Shown: positions 21,468 through 30,360, numbered from the stretch's first letter. The stretch is 43,094 nucleotides of DNA from Roseivivax halodurans JCM 10272 (GCF_000521785.1 NZ_JALZ01000021.1:1-43094), one strand, 5' to 3'. Numbers and translations are program-made. The notes: a model not told the origin generated them from the letters alone.

Positions 21468-21530
21468 AATGCGAAAAACACTCTTACCGGGCAGCTCAAC
21501 CGATGGTATGGTGATTTGCGAAATACTTTA
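21468..21530 (+). promoter_or_regulatory. Two TGCGAAA motifs and promoter before the DUF5131 gene
   Basis: AAATGCGAAAAACACTCTTA (21468) and ATTTGCGAAATACTTTATG (21514), both in gene orientation. From the second, TTGCGA is 17 bases from CTATAG (21539), a good -35/-10 pair, and the gene starts at 21555. Confidence 0.6.
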
Positions 21531-21554
21531 TGTTGCTCCTATAGGGAGGCCGGG

Positions 21555-22571
21555 ATGGCCGAGAACACGAAGATCGAGTGGGCCCAGCACACGTTCAATC
21601 CCTGGATCGGATGCCAGAAGGTCGGGCCCGGCTGCGACCATTGCTATGCCGAGGTCGCGAACGGGGGCGCCCATGCCGCGAAATGGGGCCCGCACGCGGA
21701 ACGTGTCCGCACGCGGCCGCGCAACTGGGCCTTGCCGGCGAAGTGGAACGCGGCAGCGCGCGCGGCGGGCGAACGGCACCGTGTCTTCTGCAGCTCGCTT
21801 GCGGATGTTTTCGACACCCATGCCTCGGTCCTCCCGGAGTGGCGCGCGGATCTCGCCGAGCTCATCCAGGCGACCCCGGATCTCGACTGGCTGCTGCTGA
21901 CAAAGCGCATCGGCAACGCGGATCAGGTGCTGCGCGAGATGTTCCCGGACGGCACGCCCGCAAATATCTGGGTCGGGATCACCGTGACGGGGCAGGCGGA
22001 AGCCGACCGCGACATCGTCAAGCTCCTGAAGTTGAAGGCCGACCATGCGCTCAGCGTGGCCTATCTGTCGATGGAGCCCCTGCTCGGTGCGGTGGATCTG
22101 ACCCGCGTGCGGTTCGCCGGAATCCGGCACGCCACCGGCGCGCACTACCACGACGTGTTGCGCGGCGGGCACTGGTCCCCCGGCGTCGGGTGCAGTCCCT
22201 CCGGGCCGAACGATCATCAGGCGGTGTTCACGGGGGCCAGCTATCTCGGCAAGCTGGACTGGGTAATCGTCGGGGGCGAGACGGGCGCGGAGGCGCGCCC
22301 GATGCATATCGGCTGGGTGCGCGCCCTGCGCGACCAGTGCGCCGCCGCCGGTACCGCCTTCCTCTTCAAGCAGTGGGGCAACTGGTTCCCGTTCGGCGAG
22401 ATCGATGCCCATGGATGCGAGAACTCGCGGAGCCGGGGCGAAGAGGGTGGCCTCTGGCACGAGTGGCCTGACGGGGGCGGCTTCTCGGTCCGCATGGACA
22501 AGCGCGATGCCGGGCGGCTGCTCGACCGGCGCACCTGGGATGACGTTCCCGCTGACCTCGAGGAGGCCTGA
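21555..22571 (+). CDS. DUF5131 (phage Gp37/Gp68 family) protein
   Basis: 338 residues; GGGAGG lies just upstream of the ATG. KIEWAQHTFNPWIGCQKVGPGCDHCYAE near the N terminus is the family signature, with Cys at 20, 27 and 30. Later family blocks are present: RVFCSSLADVFD, DWLLLTKR, NIWVGITVTGQAEADRDI, LSMEPLLG, LDWVIVGGETG, GTAFLFKQWGNW. The family is widespread on phages and mobile elements and is related to radical-SAM folds with an atypical Cys cluster; the reaction is unknown. Downstream genes follow within a few bases. Confidence 0.93.
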   Translation: MAENTKIEWAQHTFNPWIGCQKVGPGCDHCYAEVANGGAHAAKWGPHAERVRTRPRNWALPAKWNAAARAAGERHRVFCSSLADVFDTHASVLPEWRADLAELIQATPDLDWLLLTKRIGNADQVLREMFPDGTPANIWVGITVTGQAEADRDIVKLLKLKADHALSVAYLSMEPLLGAVDLTRVRFAGIRHATGAHYHDVLRGGHWSPGVGCSPSGPNDHQAVFTGASYLGKLDWVIVGGETGAEARPMHIGWVRALRDQCAAAGTAFLFKQWGNWFPFGEIDAHGCENSRSRGEEGGLWHEWPDGGGFSVRMDKRDAGRLLDRRTWDDVPADLEEA

Positions 22572-22574
22572 TCG

Positions 22575-22835
22575 ATGATCCAGCCGTTCCGACTCCATCT
22601 GCCCAAGAATGCCTCGCAGCGGCGCGTGATCGCGCAGCGCGGCTACGAGCGGTCGATCGACCGCCTCAACGCCGCGGTGACGGTCGAAGAGCGCGACGCG
22701 GCCCTTGCGGAGGTCCAGCGCAAGAAGCGGGCCTACGGGGCGATCCTGCTCTCGGAGGATCGCATGGCGCGTCCGTGGATGTACGACAAGGGGCGCCGCG
22801 GCGTGCGCGCCCGCAATCGGCCGAGCATGCCATAG
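22575..22835 (+). CDS. Small basic protein of unknown function
   Basis: 86 residues (MIQPFRLHLPKNASQRR at the start), very basic, helical, without Cys. It begins three bases after the DUF5131 stop, within reach of the same ribosomes (GAGGAGGCC precedes it). No family recognised; could bind nucleic acid. Confidence 0.6.
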   Translation: MIQPFRLHLPKNASQRRVIAQRGYERSIDRLNAAVTVEERDAALAEVQRKKRAYGAILLSEDRMARPWMYDKGRRGVRARNRPSMP

Positions 22836-22880
22836 GCCATGCCGGCGGTTTCCATCCGGGCGGCGGTTGCCGCTTGCCTG

Positions 22881-22924
22881 GGTGCGAAAAACGATGTAAA
22901 ACGATTTGCGAAAAACAATTACCT
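22881..22924 (+). promoter_or_regulatory. Pair of TGCGAAAAAC motifs before the 693-aa operon
   Basis: GGTGCGAAAAACGATGTA (22881) and GATTTGCGAAAAACAATTA (22903), tandem and in gene orientation, 20 bases ahead of the small membrane-protein gene. Confidence 0.6.
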
Positions 22925-22942
22925 AGATGCTCGGAGCCGGAT

Positions 22943-23113
22943 ATGTTCGCCCAGGTGACCTCGATGATCTCTTTTCCCTGCCTGATCGCGGGGCTCGCGG
23001 CCAATCATTTCCTCCCGGGCGCGGGCTGGATGGTCGCGCTGCCGCTTCATACAATCGCGCTGGCCTTCTTCTTCCATGACCGTCGCCGCGGGGCATGCGC
23101 CTATGCGGCCTGA
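22943..23113 (+). CDS. Small membrane protein
   Basis: 56 residues with GGAG seven bases ahead. Two hydrophobic stretches (SFPCLIAGLAANHFL and WMVALPLHTIALAFFF) and a basic C terminus (HDRRRG) predict an inner-membrane hairpin. It overlaps the next gene by 11 bases. Function unknown. Confidence 0.55.
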   Translation: MFAQVTSMISFPCLIAGLAANHFLPGAGWMVALPLHTIALAFFFHDRRRGACAYAA

Positions 23114-25184
23114 TCCGGTTCTCCCCGCCGAGGACGATCGGCCGATCCGCGACATCTTCGAGGACGCGGTCTCCCGCTGGGAGGCGCTGACCGGCGTGCG
23201 TCGGAACGAGACCCGCTTCACGCTCGGCAGTCTCGGCATCAGCGAGATGAACCGGATGCTCGACGAGGCGCTCAAGCTCGATCCCGAGGGCACCACCGCC
23301 TACCTGCTGCTCGAGGTGTTCCTGCGGCTCTTTCTCGAGGACAAGACCTTCTCGGCCGCGCAGATCATGCGCGACTACGCCAAGACGACCGGCTTCCTGC
23401 AGGATGCCGAGCGGCTTTTCTCCATCGTGCAATCCGATCGTGCGCTCGAGGTTTCGGCCCAGTTCCGGAGGCGGGTGCGCGACGGGCTGGCCGCCTACGG
23501 GGCGGATCGCCCGGACGTGCTCGAGCTCGTCGACGGGCCGGACGCTATCCCGTTCCTGCGCCGCGACGCGCTGCGCTCGCTCGACAAGCTCCAGGCCTAC
23601 CAGTTCCTGGCCGGAGAGGTGGACACAGCCCATCCGCAGGTCATCCGTCACGTCCACATGGCCTGGTCGGCGAACGATCTCCTGGCCGCCGTGCGGGATA
23701 TGCCCGTCTCTGGCGTGGCGCTGGTCCTCATGCGCGATGCCGCGCACGCCAACCGCAGCTACTTCGCCTTCGTCATGCGCAATGGCGGCAACGTCATTCT
23801 CTTCACCGACCGCCGCAAGCCGGTCTATCCGGGGCAGGACGACGTGCTGGAAGCGCGCGGCAGCCGCGGTGTCGCCCGGACCTACGCGGCGCGTGAAAAT
23901 GCGAACCACTTCCCCTATCAGCTGATCCCCACCAGCTTCGACGACAAGGGCGATGTGGTCTTCGAGCGAGAAACCGCGCCGGTCGCGCACGGGCTGCGGC
24001 TGATGCCGCTGATGGAGATCAAGGACCTGCCGCCGACCCAGGCGATCTGGGTCACGATGATGCTGTCGCTGATCTCCGACCGGTTCTGGAAGCAGGGCTG
24101 GCGCGCACCGGAGCTCAGCTACACTGGCGAGATGATCCGCCGCCGCGAGCTGCTGGTCGAGGACGGCAACGGCGCCAGGCTGCCCGCGGCGCAGGACTAT
24201 CGCCCGATCACGCTTGAGGACGTTCGGGTCGAGGAACTGACCGCCGAGGTCATGGCCGAGCAGACCAGCTACCCGCCGGAGGTGATCAATGCCTGGCTCG
24301 AGGCGCGGTATCGTGACCGGGTTCCGAGCGCTGTCCTGAACACCTGGCACCGGAACCACGATGAGATCCTGTTTCTCGAGAGTGCGCAGGGCGATCGGGA
24401 GAGGGACGGCGCCATCGCTGCGCATTCCGTCGCCCTGACCGATGGCATCCGGTCCATGAGCCGGGAGCGTATCGAGAAGCTGCCGTTCTGGAAGAAGCCG
24501 GCCGTGACCGAGCTCGAGGCATTTTCCGGCGCCGATTTCGGGACCGAAGCCGAACTGCAGCGGGACCGCCTCTTCATCGCGCGCAAGAACATGGCCGCCT
24601 ACATCCAGAAATGCGCCGACGAGGAATTCGACGCGCGCAAGCCGGAAGTCGCGGCCTGGTATTCCCGCGCGATCGGGGCCAACATCGATGCGATCCTGCC
24701 CCTCATCGCGGCCGGCCCGGAAGCCTCGACGCGCACCGAGGGCCATATCAAGTCGCCTCTGATGGGCTTCGGAGAGGTCGGGGATGACGACACCTTCGGC
24801 ATCTATTCCCGCTGGGGATGGGGCAACGAACACGCCTTCGGAGAATACCGCCAGAGGGGCGGCAAGTGGCTCTGCTACCTGACCGGAGCCGTGGCGACCT
24901 ATCGCGCCACGTTCATCCCGCGCGATGTCGCGGACATCTCCCTGCTCACCGGCCTGCCGGTGTCCGAGATCCCCGATGTCCTGCACCACTGGGGTGATCC
25001 GAGCCGGCACAGCGGCAACCATCTCCTGAACCGCCTCGACCCGATGGACACCGACCTGCGGAACCCCTGGAACCGCAAGAACCTCCTGCTCGATGTGAAC
25101 GTCTACCTGTCGAAGCGCGGCTTGAAGCGCGTGCGCTCCGAGTCCGCCTCGCCCGTCTCTACCCGTAAAGGAACCACGGCATGA
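23103..25184 (+). CDS. Large unknown protein (693 residues)
   Basis: Start set at MRPDPVLPAEDD; an ATG nine codons earlier (23076) is possible. The N-terminal 160 residues are helical (FEDAVSRWEALTGV, EMNRMLDEALKLDPEG). A middle part (about 190-260) is strand-rich with MRNGGNVILFTDRRKPVYPGQ, and the C-terminal third has GFGEVGDDDTFGIYSRWGWGNEH, which looks like a structured loop. There are few Cys, no membrane segment and no P-loop. I cannot place it in a family. It overlaps the deoxyribosyltransferase-like gene by four bases (ATGA), so the two proteins are probably made together. The MRNGGNVILFTD region is the best anchor for a database search. Confidence 0.8.
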   Translation: MRPDPVLPAEDDRPIRDIFEDAVSRWEALTGVRRNETRFTLGSLGISEMNRMLDEALKLDPEGTTAYLLLEVFLRLFLEDKTFSAAQIMRDYAKTTGFLQDAERLFSIVQSDRALEVSAQFRRRVRDGLAAYGADRPDVLELVDGPDAIPFLRRDALRSLDKLQAYQFLAGEVDTAHPQVIRHVHMAWSANDLLAAVRDMPVSGVALVLMRDAAHANRSYFAFVMRNGGNVILFTDRRKPVYPGQDDVLEARGSRGVARTYAARENANHFPYQLIPTSFDDKGDVVFERETAPVAHGLRLMPLMEIKDLPPTQAIWVTMMLSLISDRFWKQGWRAPELSYTGEMIRRRELLVEDGNGARLPAAQDYRPITLEDVRVEELTAEVMAEQTSYPPEVINAWLEARYRDRVPSAVLNTWHRNHDEILFLESAQGDRERDGAIAAHSVALTDGIRSMSRERIEKLPFWKKPAVTELEAFSGADFGTEAELQRDRLFIARKNMAAYIQKCADEEFDARKPEVAAWYSRAIGANIDAILPLIAAGPEASTRTEGHIKSPLMGFGEVGDDDTFGIYSRWGWGNEHAFGEYRQRGGKWLCYLTGAVATYRATFIPRDVADISLLTGLPVSEIPDVLHHWGDPSRHSGNHLLNRLDPMDTDLRNPWNRKNLLLDVNVYLSKRGLKRVRSESASPVSTRKGTTA

Positions 25185-26293
25185 GCAACCAATATCTCGT
25201 CTTCCGCCATTGCGGGGACGCGGACGGCCGCCTGCAGCTCGTCACGCGGACCCACGACCTCGGCGGCACCGACTACGATCCGATCTTCCGTGCGAGCGTT
25301 GCGGATGCCTACGGGATCGGCAGGGCGAACCGGGCCGTCGGCTTTCATACGGGCGACGACGAGGGCGCCCGGGCATCGGCCGAGCCGATGGCGCTCCGGG
25401 CGGTTCGCCGCAGCACGCGCCAGACACGGCCATGGGATCTGCTGAAGGTCAGCGGCGAGATGCGCAAGCTGGCGGAGCTCAGCGACGACCAGCTGTCGCG
25501 GCTGCGGAAGGGCGTAAGCCTCGACGTCGTCGACACCGATGCGCTGCCGCGCTTCTATCTCGTGCGCTCGGAAGCGGGCGACAGGACCCTTCTCGAGGAG
25601 GACGCGTCGACCGACGTCAAGGCGGCGATCCGCGCGTTGCAAACGGCCAATGGCGGCCGGCTGCTCGGTGAGCATCACCTCGAGGACGTGCTCGGCGAGC
25701 GGATCGAGGTAATCCTGCCGGCGCATGGCAAGCGCAACTGGAGCGATGGCGACTACGCCAGCAATTGCGCGGCCTGCGGCCATGCCTTTCTCGGACCGAA
25801 ACGCGCACCGCGCTGCGCGCCGTGCCATGCCGAGACGCTGGCGGAGAACGCCGCCCGCGATGCGGCCGGGCCCGCCGCCAAGCCAGGCAGGCACGGCGTC
25901 TACATCGCCTCGAAGGCGGTGGCGCACGGGCCGCGCTGGCAGGAGTTGCGTAAGCGGCTGCCGGTGATCTCCACCTGGATCGACGAGAGCGCGCCCGGTC
26001 TCACGCTCGACTGGCCCGATCTCTGGGACCGCTGCATCTCCGAGGTCATCTCGGCCGAGGTGCTGATCGTCTACATGGAGCCGGGCGAGACGCTGAAGGG
26101 GGCATGGATCGAGGTCGGGGCGGCACTTGGCGCGGGCGTGCCCGTCCTCGGCGTTGGCATCGACGAGTTCTCGATCGCCAAGAGCGGCAAGATCACCCTG
26201 TGCGCGAGCATGGACGAGGCGGTGGAAATGGCCCGCGGGATCATGGACGGCAACGCGCTCGTCCATGGGGCAGGGGAGCTGGAGAGCGCCTGA
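25181..26293 (+). CDS. Zinc ribbon plus nucleoside deoxyribosyltransferase-like protein
   Basis: 370 residues. The N-terminal about 190 residues are unknown (QYLVFRHCGDADGRLQLVTR at the start). A four-Cys knuckle follows: CAAC (196-199) and CAPC (212-215). Residues about 239-355 match nucleoside 2-deoxyribosyltransferase-like folds: GVYIASK for the first strand, DRCISEVISAEVLIVYMEPGE, then the helix WIEVGAALGAGVPVLGVG with Glu311 in the position of the catalytic Glu. This superfamily cleaves N-glycosidic bonds of nucleosides or, in some immune proteins, NAD-like molecules. It is coupled to the 693-aa gene. Substrate unknown. Confidence 0.75.
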   Translation: MSNQYLVFRHCGDADGRLQLVTRTHDLGGTDYDPIFRASVADAYGIGRANRAVGFHTGDDEGARASAEPMALRAVRRSTRQTRPWDLLKVSGEMRKLAELSDDQLSRLRKGVSLDVVDTDALPRFYLVRSEAGDRTLLEEDASTDVKAAIRALQTANGGRLLGEHHLEDVLGERIEVILPAHGKRNWSDGDYASNCAACGHAFLGPKRAPRCAPCHAETLAENAARDAAGPAAKPGRHGVYIASKAVAHGPRWQELRKRLPVISTWIDESAPGLTLDWPDLWDRCISEVISAEVLIVYMEPGETLKGAWIEVGAALGAGVPVLGVGIDEFSIAKSGKITLCASMDEAVEMARGIMDGNALVHGAGELESA

Positions 26294-26427
26294 CGGGCGC
26301 CAGCCGTTCAGTTCTGGACTTCTGGGCCAGCCAGCATTCGCGCGCATCCTGTTGCGGTCGGGCGGAGACTGAGCTTGGCTTGAGCGGGATCGGCCGGATA
26401 CCGGTCCATGCTCTATGGGAGATCTCT

Positions 26428-26829
26428 TTGAAGGCCCAGCTGACCGGAAATGCCGGACTGTTCTATATCTCCTGGCGCCTGACCCGGCTCGGGTGGACCG
26501 TGCTCCCCACAAGCCGCAACGCGCGCGGCGCCGATCTCTACCTTGTCGATCCGGAGGACGAGGCGCGGTCCGTGAGCGTCCAGTCGAAGGCGCTCGCCAG
26601 GCGATCCGCCGTCCCGCTCGGCACATCCCTCGACCGGCTTCGCTCGCGGTGGTGGATCATCACCGTCGGGGCGACCTCCGATGCGCCCTCCTGCTACGTC
26701 CTCTCTCTCGAGGAGGTGAGGGGCCTTGCCAGCCGCGATCAGGGCGGCACGCGGGCCTACTGGCTTGAAGCCAGGATCTTCATGGCTCCTGACTTTGCCG
26801 AGGCATGGCACCGCATCGTGCCGGACTGA
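26428..26829 (+). CDS. PD-(D/E)XK-like nuclease fold protein
   Basis: 133 residues if translation starts at the TTG at 26428, which has GGGAG seven bases ahead; no ATG is suitably placed. LTGNAGLFYISWRLTRLGWTVLPTSRNARGADLYLVDP....VSVQSKAL has the order of a PD-(D/E)XK domain: helix, then G-x-D (Asp of ADLYLV), then Q-x-K in SVQSKAL. This is typical of small Holliday-junction- or restriction-like proteins of phages. It lies 134 bases after the deoxyribosyltransferase-like gene on the same strand. Confidence 0.65.
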   Translation: MKAQLTGNAGLFYISWRLTRLGWTVLPTSRNARGADLYLVDPEDEARSVSVQSKALARRSAVPLGTSLDRLRSRWWIITVGATSDAPSCYVLSLEEVRGLASRDQGGTRAYWLEARIFMAPDFAEAWHRIVPD

Positions 26830-26847
26830 TCGCGACTTGCCCCTGTT

Positions 26848-27249
26848 TCAGGCCGGGCAGAGCGCGGCCGCGGGCGCGGGGACCCGTATCATCTCGACAT
26901 GCCCGTCCTCGCCGGGCCCACCGATCGCCTCGAAGTCGAGCGACCGGTAGAAGTCCGGAAGCCAACCGCCGCCGGGCTTGCCCGGCCGCCAGAACGCCTC
27001 GAGCGCAATGGTGCAGCCGGCCTCGTCGGCCATGTCGAGGATTTCGCGCATGATCGGGGTGCCGATCCCCTGCCGGCAGAATTCGGGATAGAGCCGGATC
27101 GAGCCGATCCAGGCCGTGTCGGGCGACGCGGCGTGCATGGCGAGCTGGCCGACATGGGCGCCATCCCGCAGCAGCGGCACCTCGCCGTAGGGATCGGGGT
27201 GGCCGCATCGCTCATGGAGCGCTTTCAGCAGCCGCTCGGCCGGGCTCAT
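26848..27249 (-). CDS. GNAT family acetyltransferase
   Basis: 133 residues. WIGSIRLYPEFCRQGIGTPIMREIL holds the acetyl-CoA loop (RQGIGT), followed by AGCTIALEAFWRPGK and FYRSLDFEAIGG, the usual C-terminal part. Short for a GNAT but complete in motifs. It overlaps the RlmN-like gene by four bases and follows it in a two-gene minus-strand operon. Acceptor substrate unknown; tRNA, protein or small molecule are all possible. Confidence 0.85.
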   Translation of the reverse strand: MSPAERLLKALHERCGHPDPYGEVPLLRDGAHVGQLAMHAASPDTAWIGSIRLYPEFCRQGIGTPIMREILDMADEAGCTIALEAFWRPGKPGGGWLPDFYRSLDFEAIGGPGEDGHVEMIRVPAPAAALCPA

Positions 27250-28142
27250 GCGGACCTCGGCATGAACATGCCGCAGCTCGCCTTCACGTCGAATCCGACG
27301 CGGCTCACGACTTTGCTGCCGGGGACGGCAAGGCCGCCGCCGATACGCTCCAGCGCGGCCGCATAGCGGTCCTCGGACGCCTCGGTGCCGGTCTTTGCGG
27401 AATGCGGGTTGTAGCGGACGAGGTTCAGCTTAGCCGCGAGGCCGGAGGCGCGCACGAATTCCGCGATCCGCGCAAAGGTCTCGTCCTGGTCGTTCTCGCC
27501 CTCGATCAGTGCCCAGTGCAAGACGACGCGGCCGCCCACGCGCTGCTGCCAGTCAAGAAGGCGTGCCATGGCGCGATCCGGATCCTCCGCCCGCGGCAGC
27601 CATCGGCGCCGGAACGCCGGATCGAGCGAATAGAGCGACCAGTAGAGGACGACCGGCGCAGTCCCGAAGGCGGCCACGAGATCCACATCCCCGCTGTCGC
27701 GCGGCATGATCGTCGAGACGTTGATCTTCAGCTCGAGGCCGCGCAGGTCCGCCTCGATCCGCGCGAAGCGCCCGAAGCTGTCGAAATCGGTCATCAGGGC
27801 CCGGCTCGACAGCGGCTCGCCGCGCGCCATGAAGTTGATGTTGATGCGCCGGGCGGGGGCGCCCTCCGCATCGTAATGCGCCAGGACCCGCGCCAGCTGC
27901 GCGTGCAGATCGGGGATCGACGCGGGCGCGAACATCGTCTGCGCCGTCTGCGTCAGATGGCAGAACCGGCAGGCATGTCGGCATCCGCTATGCGAGGACA
28001 GATAGGCGATAAAGTAGTCATCCGAGCGGCGCACATAGCGGCATTCGTGCATCCCGCCGTCGGCGGCCGGCACGGTCCAGTTGACCGATGCGTCGATGCG
28101 GGACGCGTGTTGGCTCCAGGCGCCGCGTGTTGAAAGACCCAT
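27246..28142 (-). CDS. RlmN/Cfr-like radical SAM enzyme, short form
   Basis: 298 residues. YLSSHSGCRHACRFCHLTQ has the CX3CX2C cluster (Cys 54, 58, 61) in the same context as RlmN. Near the C terminus SRVGFDVKASCGMF holds the second conserved Cys (290), which forms the protein-RNA adduct in RlmN/Cfr. RlmN methylates C2 of A2503 in 23S rRNA and of A37 in some tRNAs. E. coli RlmN has about 384 residues; the N-terminal accessory domain is missing here. With a tRNA array on the same element, tRNA is an attractive target, but this is inference. A TTTGCGAAAAT motif lies 16 bases upstream. Confidence 0.88.
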   Translation of the reverse strand: MGLSTRGAWSQHASRIDASVNWTVPAADGGMHECRYVRRSDDYFIAYLSSHSGCRHACRFCHLTQTAQTMFAPASIPDLHAQLARVLAHYDAEGAPARRININFMARGEPLSSRALMTDFDSFGRFARIEADLRGLELKINVSTIMPRDSGDVDLVAAFGTAPVVLYWSLYSLDPAFRRRWLPRAEDPDRAMARLLDWQQRVGGRVVLHWALIEGENDQDETFARIAEFVRASGLAAKLNLVRYNPHSAKTGTEASEDRYAAALERIGGGLAVPGSKVVSRVGFDVKASCGMFMPRSA

Positions 28143-28157
28143 AGCTCGACAGTTCCT

Positions 28158-28172
28158 ATTTTCGCAAACCTA
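28158..28172 (-). promoter_or_regulatory. TTTGCGAAAAT motif upstream of the RlmN-like gene
   Basis: Minus strand reads GGTTTGCGAAAATAGG, in gene orientation, directly upstream of the start. Confidence 0.5.
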
Positions 28173-28283
28173 CATCGAGATACTGCGAAGCGAAACGAAA
28201 AAGAGGGGTTCGTATCGGATCAGGAGGCGGGAGCCGAATGCTCGCGCGGCACGTAGGTATTCGAGCTTGCCGCGAGAATGCGT

Positions 28284-29177
28284 TCAAGAGCTCTGATGTG
28301 CCCGAGCCAGCACCACTCCTCCAGAGACGATCAAGGTGCAGCCGATCCAGGCCGACGGGCCGGGGATCTCACCGAAAAACATGGCCCCGAGGAGCGCTGA
28401 GAAGAGGATCCATGAATAATCGATCGGGGCTACGACGGACAACGGGGCCGCGCGATACCCCCGGATTGTGCAATACTGTGCGATCAAGCCTACCGGTCCG
28501 AGCGATATGCAGGAGAGCGTTGCCTGCCAGGAAAGCGGCCGCCATTCGAGCCAGGCGGGCCCGCCCATCAGGACGAGCCCGAAGAAGGATACGTGCAGCA
28601 TTACGGTGCCCGGTCGTTCGGCTCGGCCGAGAACGCTGATGAGCAGGCCTTCGAGCGCGAACATTGCGGCACTGAGAAACGCAACCAGCGCAGGGATCAA
28701 GAAGAGCCCGCTCCGGAATGCGCCTTTACCGAGCATCACAAATGCCACCCCGACGACCGCAAGGAAAATTGCAATCCCGTTCGCCCGTCCAAGACGCTCA
28801 TTCAAGACCGCCACGCCGAGCAATACGGTCAGGACACCGCTCAGCATCCCAATGGCGGTCGCATCGACAAGAGGCATCCTGGTCGACGCCCAGGTGATGG
28901 CCACGGCCGCCCCGCAGCCGCAGACGGCACGCGCGAAATGCGCGGATGGCCGAGCGCTGCGATGTTGGGCCAAACGGCCTTGCGCCACTACCGCGCCCGA
29001 GAGGAGAGAGAAGCCGCCGACATAACGCAGGAAGGTGATCTGAAACGCGCCGATCTCGCCACCCGAGAGCTTTCCCGCGGCAAAAATCACCGTCCAAAGA
29101 AACGTGCTCAGCAGAACCCAGAGGATGGCCGGAAGATGCCCGGCGGTCACGTGGTGGCTTGGTCTCTGGTTGATCAT
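28284..29177 (-). CDS. DMT/EamA family transporter
   Basis: 297 residues with ten hydrophobic segments in two EamA repeats. The first repeat begins AILWVLLSTFLWTVIFAAGK; the second ends PIDYSWILFSALLGAMFFGE, with the typical PI..Y.W....LGE signature. Inner-membrane exporter or importer of an unknown metabolite. Divergent from the LysR gene, which is the likely regulator. Confidence 0.93.
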   Translation of the reverse strand: MINQRPSHHVTAGHLPAILWVLLSTFLWTVIFAAGKLSGGEIGAFQITFLRYVGGFSLLSGAVVAQGRLAQHRSARPSAHFARAVCGCGAAVAITWASTRMPLVDATAIGMLSGVLTVLLGVAVLNERLGRANGIAIFLAVVGVAFVMLGKGAFRSGLFLIPALVAFLSAAMFALEGLLISVLGRAERPGTVMLHVSFFGLVLMGGPAWLEWRPLSWQATLSCISLGPVGLIAQYCTIRGYRAAPLSVVAPIDYSWILFSALLGAMFFGEIPGPSAWIGCTLIVSGGVVLARAHQSS

Positions 29178-29246
29178 GCATCATGTAGAAGTCTCGTTCG
29201 TGATCACTTGCAAACGACTTTTTGTCACCCTGCATCAGGTAAACTC

Positions 29247-30131
29247 ATGCAAACTCCGGAAAATATTTCGCTCAACGCGGTGCGGGTCTTTGTCATGACG
29301 GCTGAAGCCGGAAGCATCTCGATGGCCGCTGCCCGCCTTGGGGTGACCCCCGGCGCCGTGAGCAGGCAGATCCAGAATCTGGAGACATCGCTCGGCGTTT
29401 CGTTATTTCACCGAACGAACAACGCGCTTCGGTTGACCCCGGCGGGTGATAGGTTTTTCCAAGAGTCACAGCCGGGACTGAGCGCCCTTAATCGCGCAAT
29501 CTCCTCAGTCGTCAGCGGTGATCAGGCGCTCACCGTAAGCGTGCCGCTGACCCTGGCGACCCGGTGGCTGATCCCCAGGCTGCAGGACTTCAGGCGACGC
29601 CGGCCCCGCATCGATGCGAGCATCGAAACCTTCGGCGGATCGGGCATTCCATCAGTGACCCGGGCCGACATTACCATCGCCTACCGTCCCATAACCGCGG
29701 AAGACGACGGCGGTATCGTTCTGCTGGAGGATCTCTGTCGACCCTACGTATCCCCGAGGCTTCTTTCGGAGATCGATGACCCCATTGACTTGACCCGCAT
29801 ACCGGCCCTTCAAGCCTCCGCGGGAAATTGGGATTGGAAAGCGTGGCTTTCAGCGACGCACCGCAGTGATCTTGAACTTCGCTACACCGGACGCTTCGAT
29901 CTCGACGAGATCGCACTTCGAGCTGCGGTTTCTGGCGCCGGTATGGCCTTGGCATCTCCGTTCCTCGTTCAGGACGACGTGGACGCGGGACTCTTGTGCC
30001 CACTGCCCAACGAAGCCGGGGCTGTTCTCGGCCACTACATTCTGCGCGCTGGGAAGCCGGTTACCGGAGCGTCCGAGGCGTTTGTGAATTGGATAAGAGC
30101 TGTACCTGTGCAGTCCAGAAGTCAGAGTTAG
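29247..30131 (+). CDS. LysR family transcriptional regulator
   Basis: 294 residues. The N-terminal winged HTH is clear (LNAVRVFVMTAEAGSISMAAARLGVTPGAVSRQIQNLE, then LGVSLFHRTNNALRLTPAG), followed by a LysR substrate-binding domain (PLTLATRWLIPRLQDFRRRRP, later DEIALRAAVSGAGMALAS). Of the GcvA/AmpR-like subgroup by appearance. It is divergent from the transporter over a 69-base gap that should hold shared operators. Confidence 0.94.
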   Translation: MQTPENISLNAVRVFVMTAEAGSISMAAARLGVTPGAVSRQIQNLETSLGVSLFHRTNNALRLTPAGDRFFQESQPGLSALNRAISSVVSGDQALTVSVPLTLATRWLIPRLQDFRRRRPRIDASIETFGGSGIPSVTRADITIAYRPITAEDDGGIVLLEDLCRPYVSPRLLSEIDDPIDLTRIPALQASAGNWDWKAWLSATHRSDLELRYTGRFDLDEIALRAAVSGAGMALASPFLVQDDVDAGLLCPLPNEAGAVLGHYILRAGKPVTGASEAFVNWIRAVPVQSRSQS

Positions 30132-30303
30132 GCCAAAATGCGCCTCGGGCTCGCAGGCCGAAGGGCATTTCACCCGTGATCAGAGAGGTGGGAGCTGCCC
30201 TCTCGAGCTGAATCGGCTGAAAGAGGCTCACACAGGCTGCATTAAGTCTTATAATGTTCGCCATGTGAGGCATAGCACTGCGGGCACGGCACATTTGTCT
30301 TGC

Positions 30304-30322
30304 ATGCCGTATCACACGGCAT
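30304..30322. promoter_or_regulatory. Candidate operator of the hipBA-like operon
   Basis: ATGCCGT-ATCAC-ACGGCAT, a perfect seven-base inverted repeat, lies 39 bases before the HipB-like start. HipB-type antitoxins bind such palindromes to repress their operon. Confidence 0.55.
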
Positions 30323-30360
30323 ACATTGTCGGTATTAAAGTTCTTCTTGTGGAACATCTC

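Noticed and set aside
23000-25022. A 699-codon open frame on the minus strand opposite the 693-residue gene.
   Set aside because: It is the G+C-driven mirror frame of the real gene. The plus-strand frame has ordered codon use and coupled neighbours.
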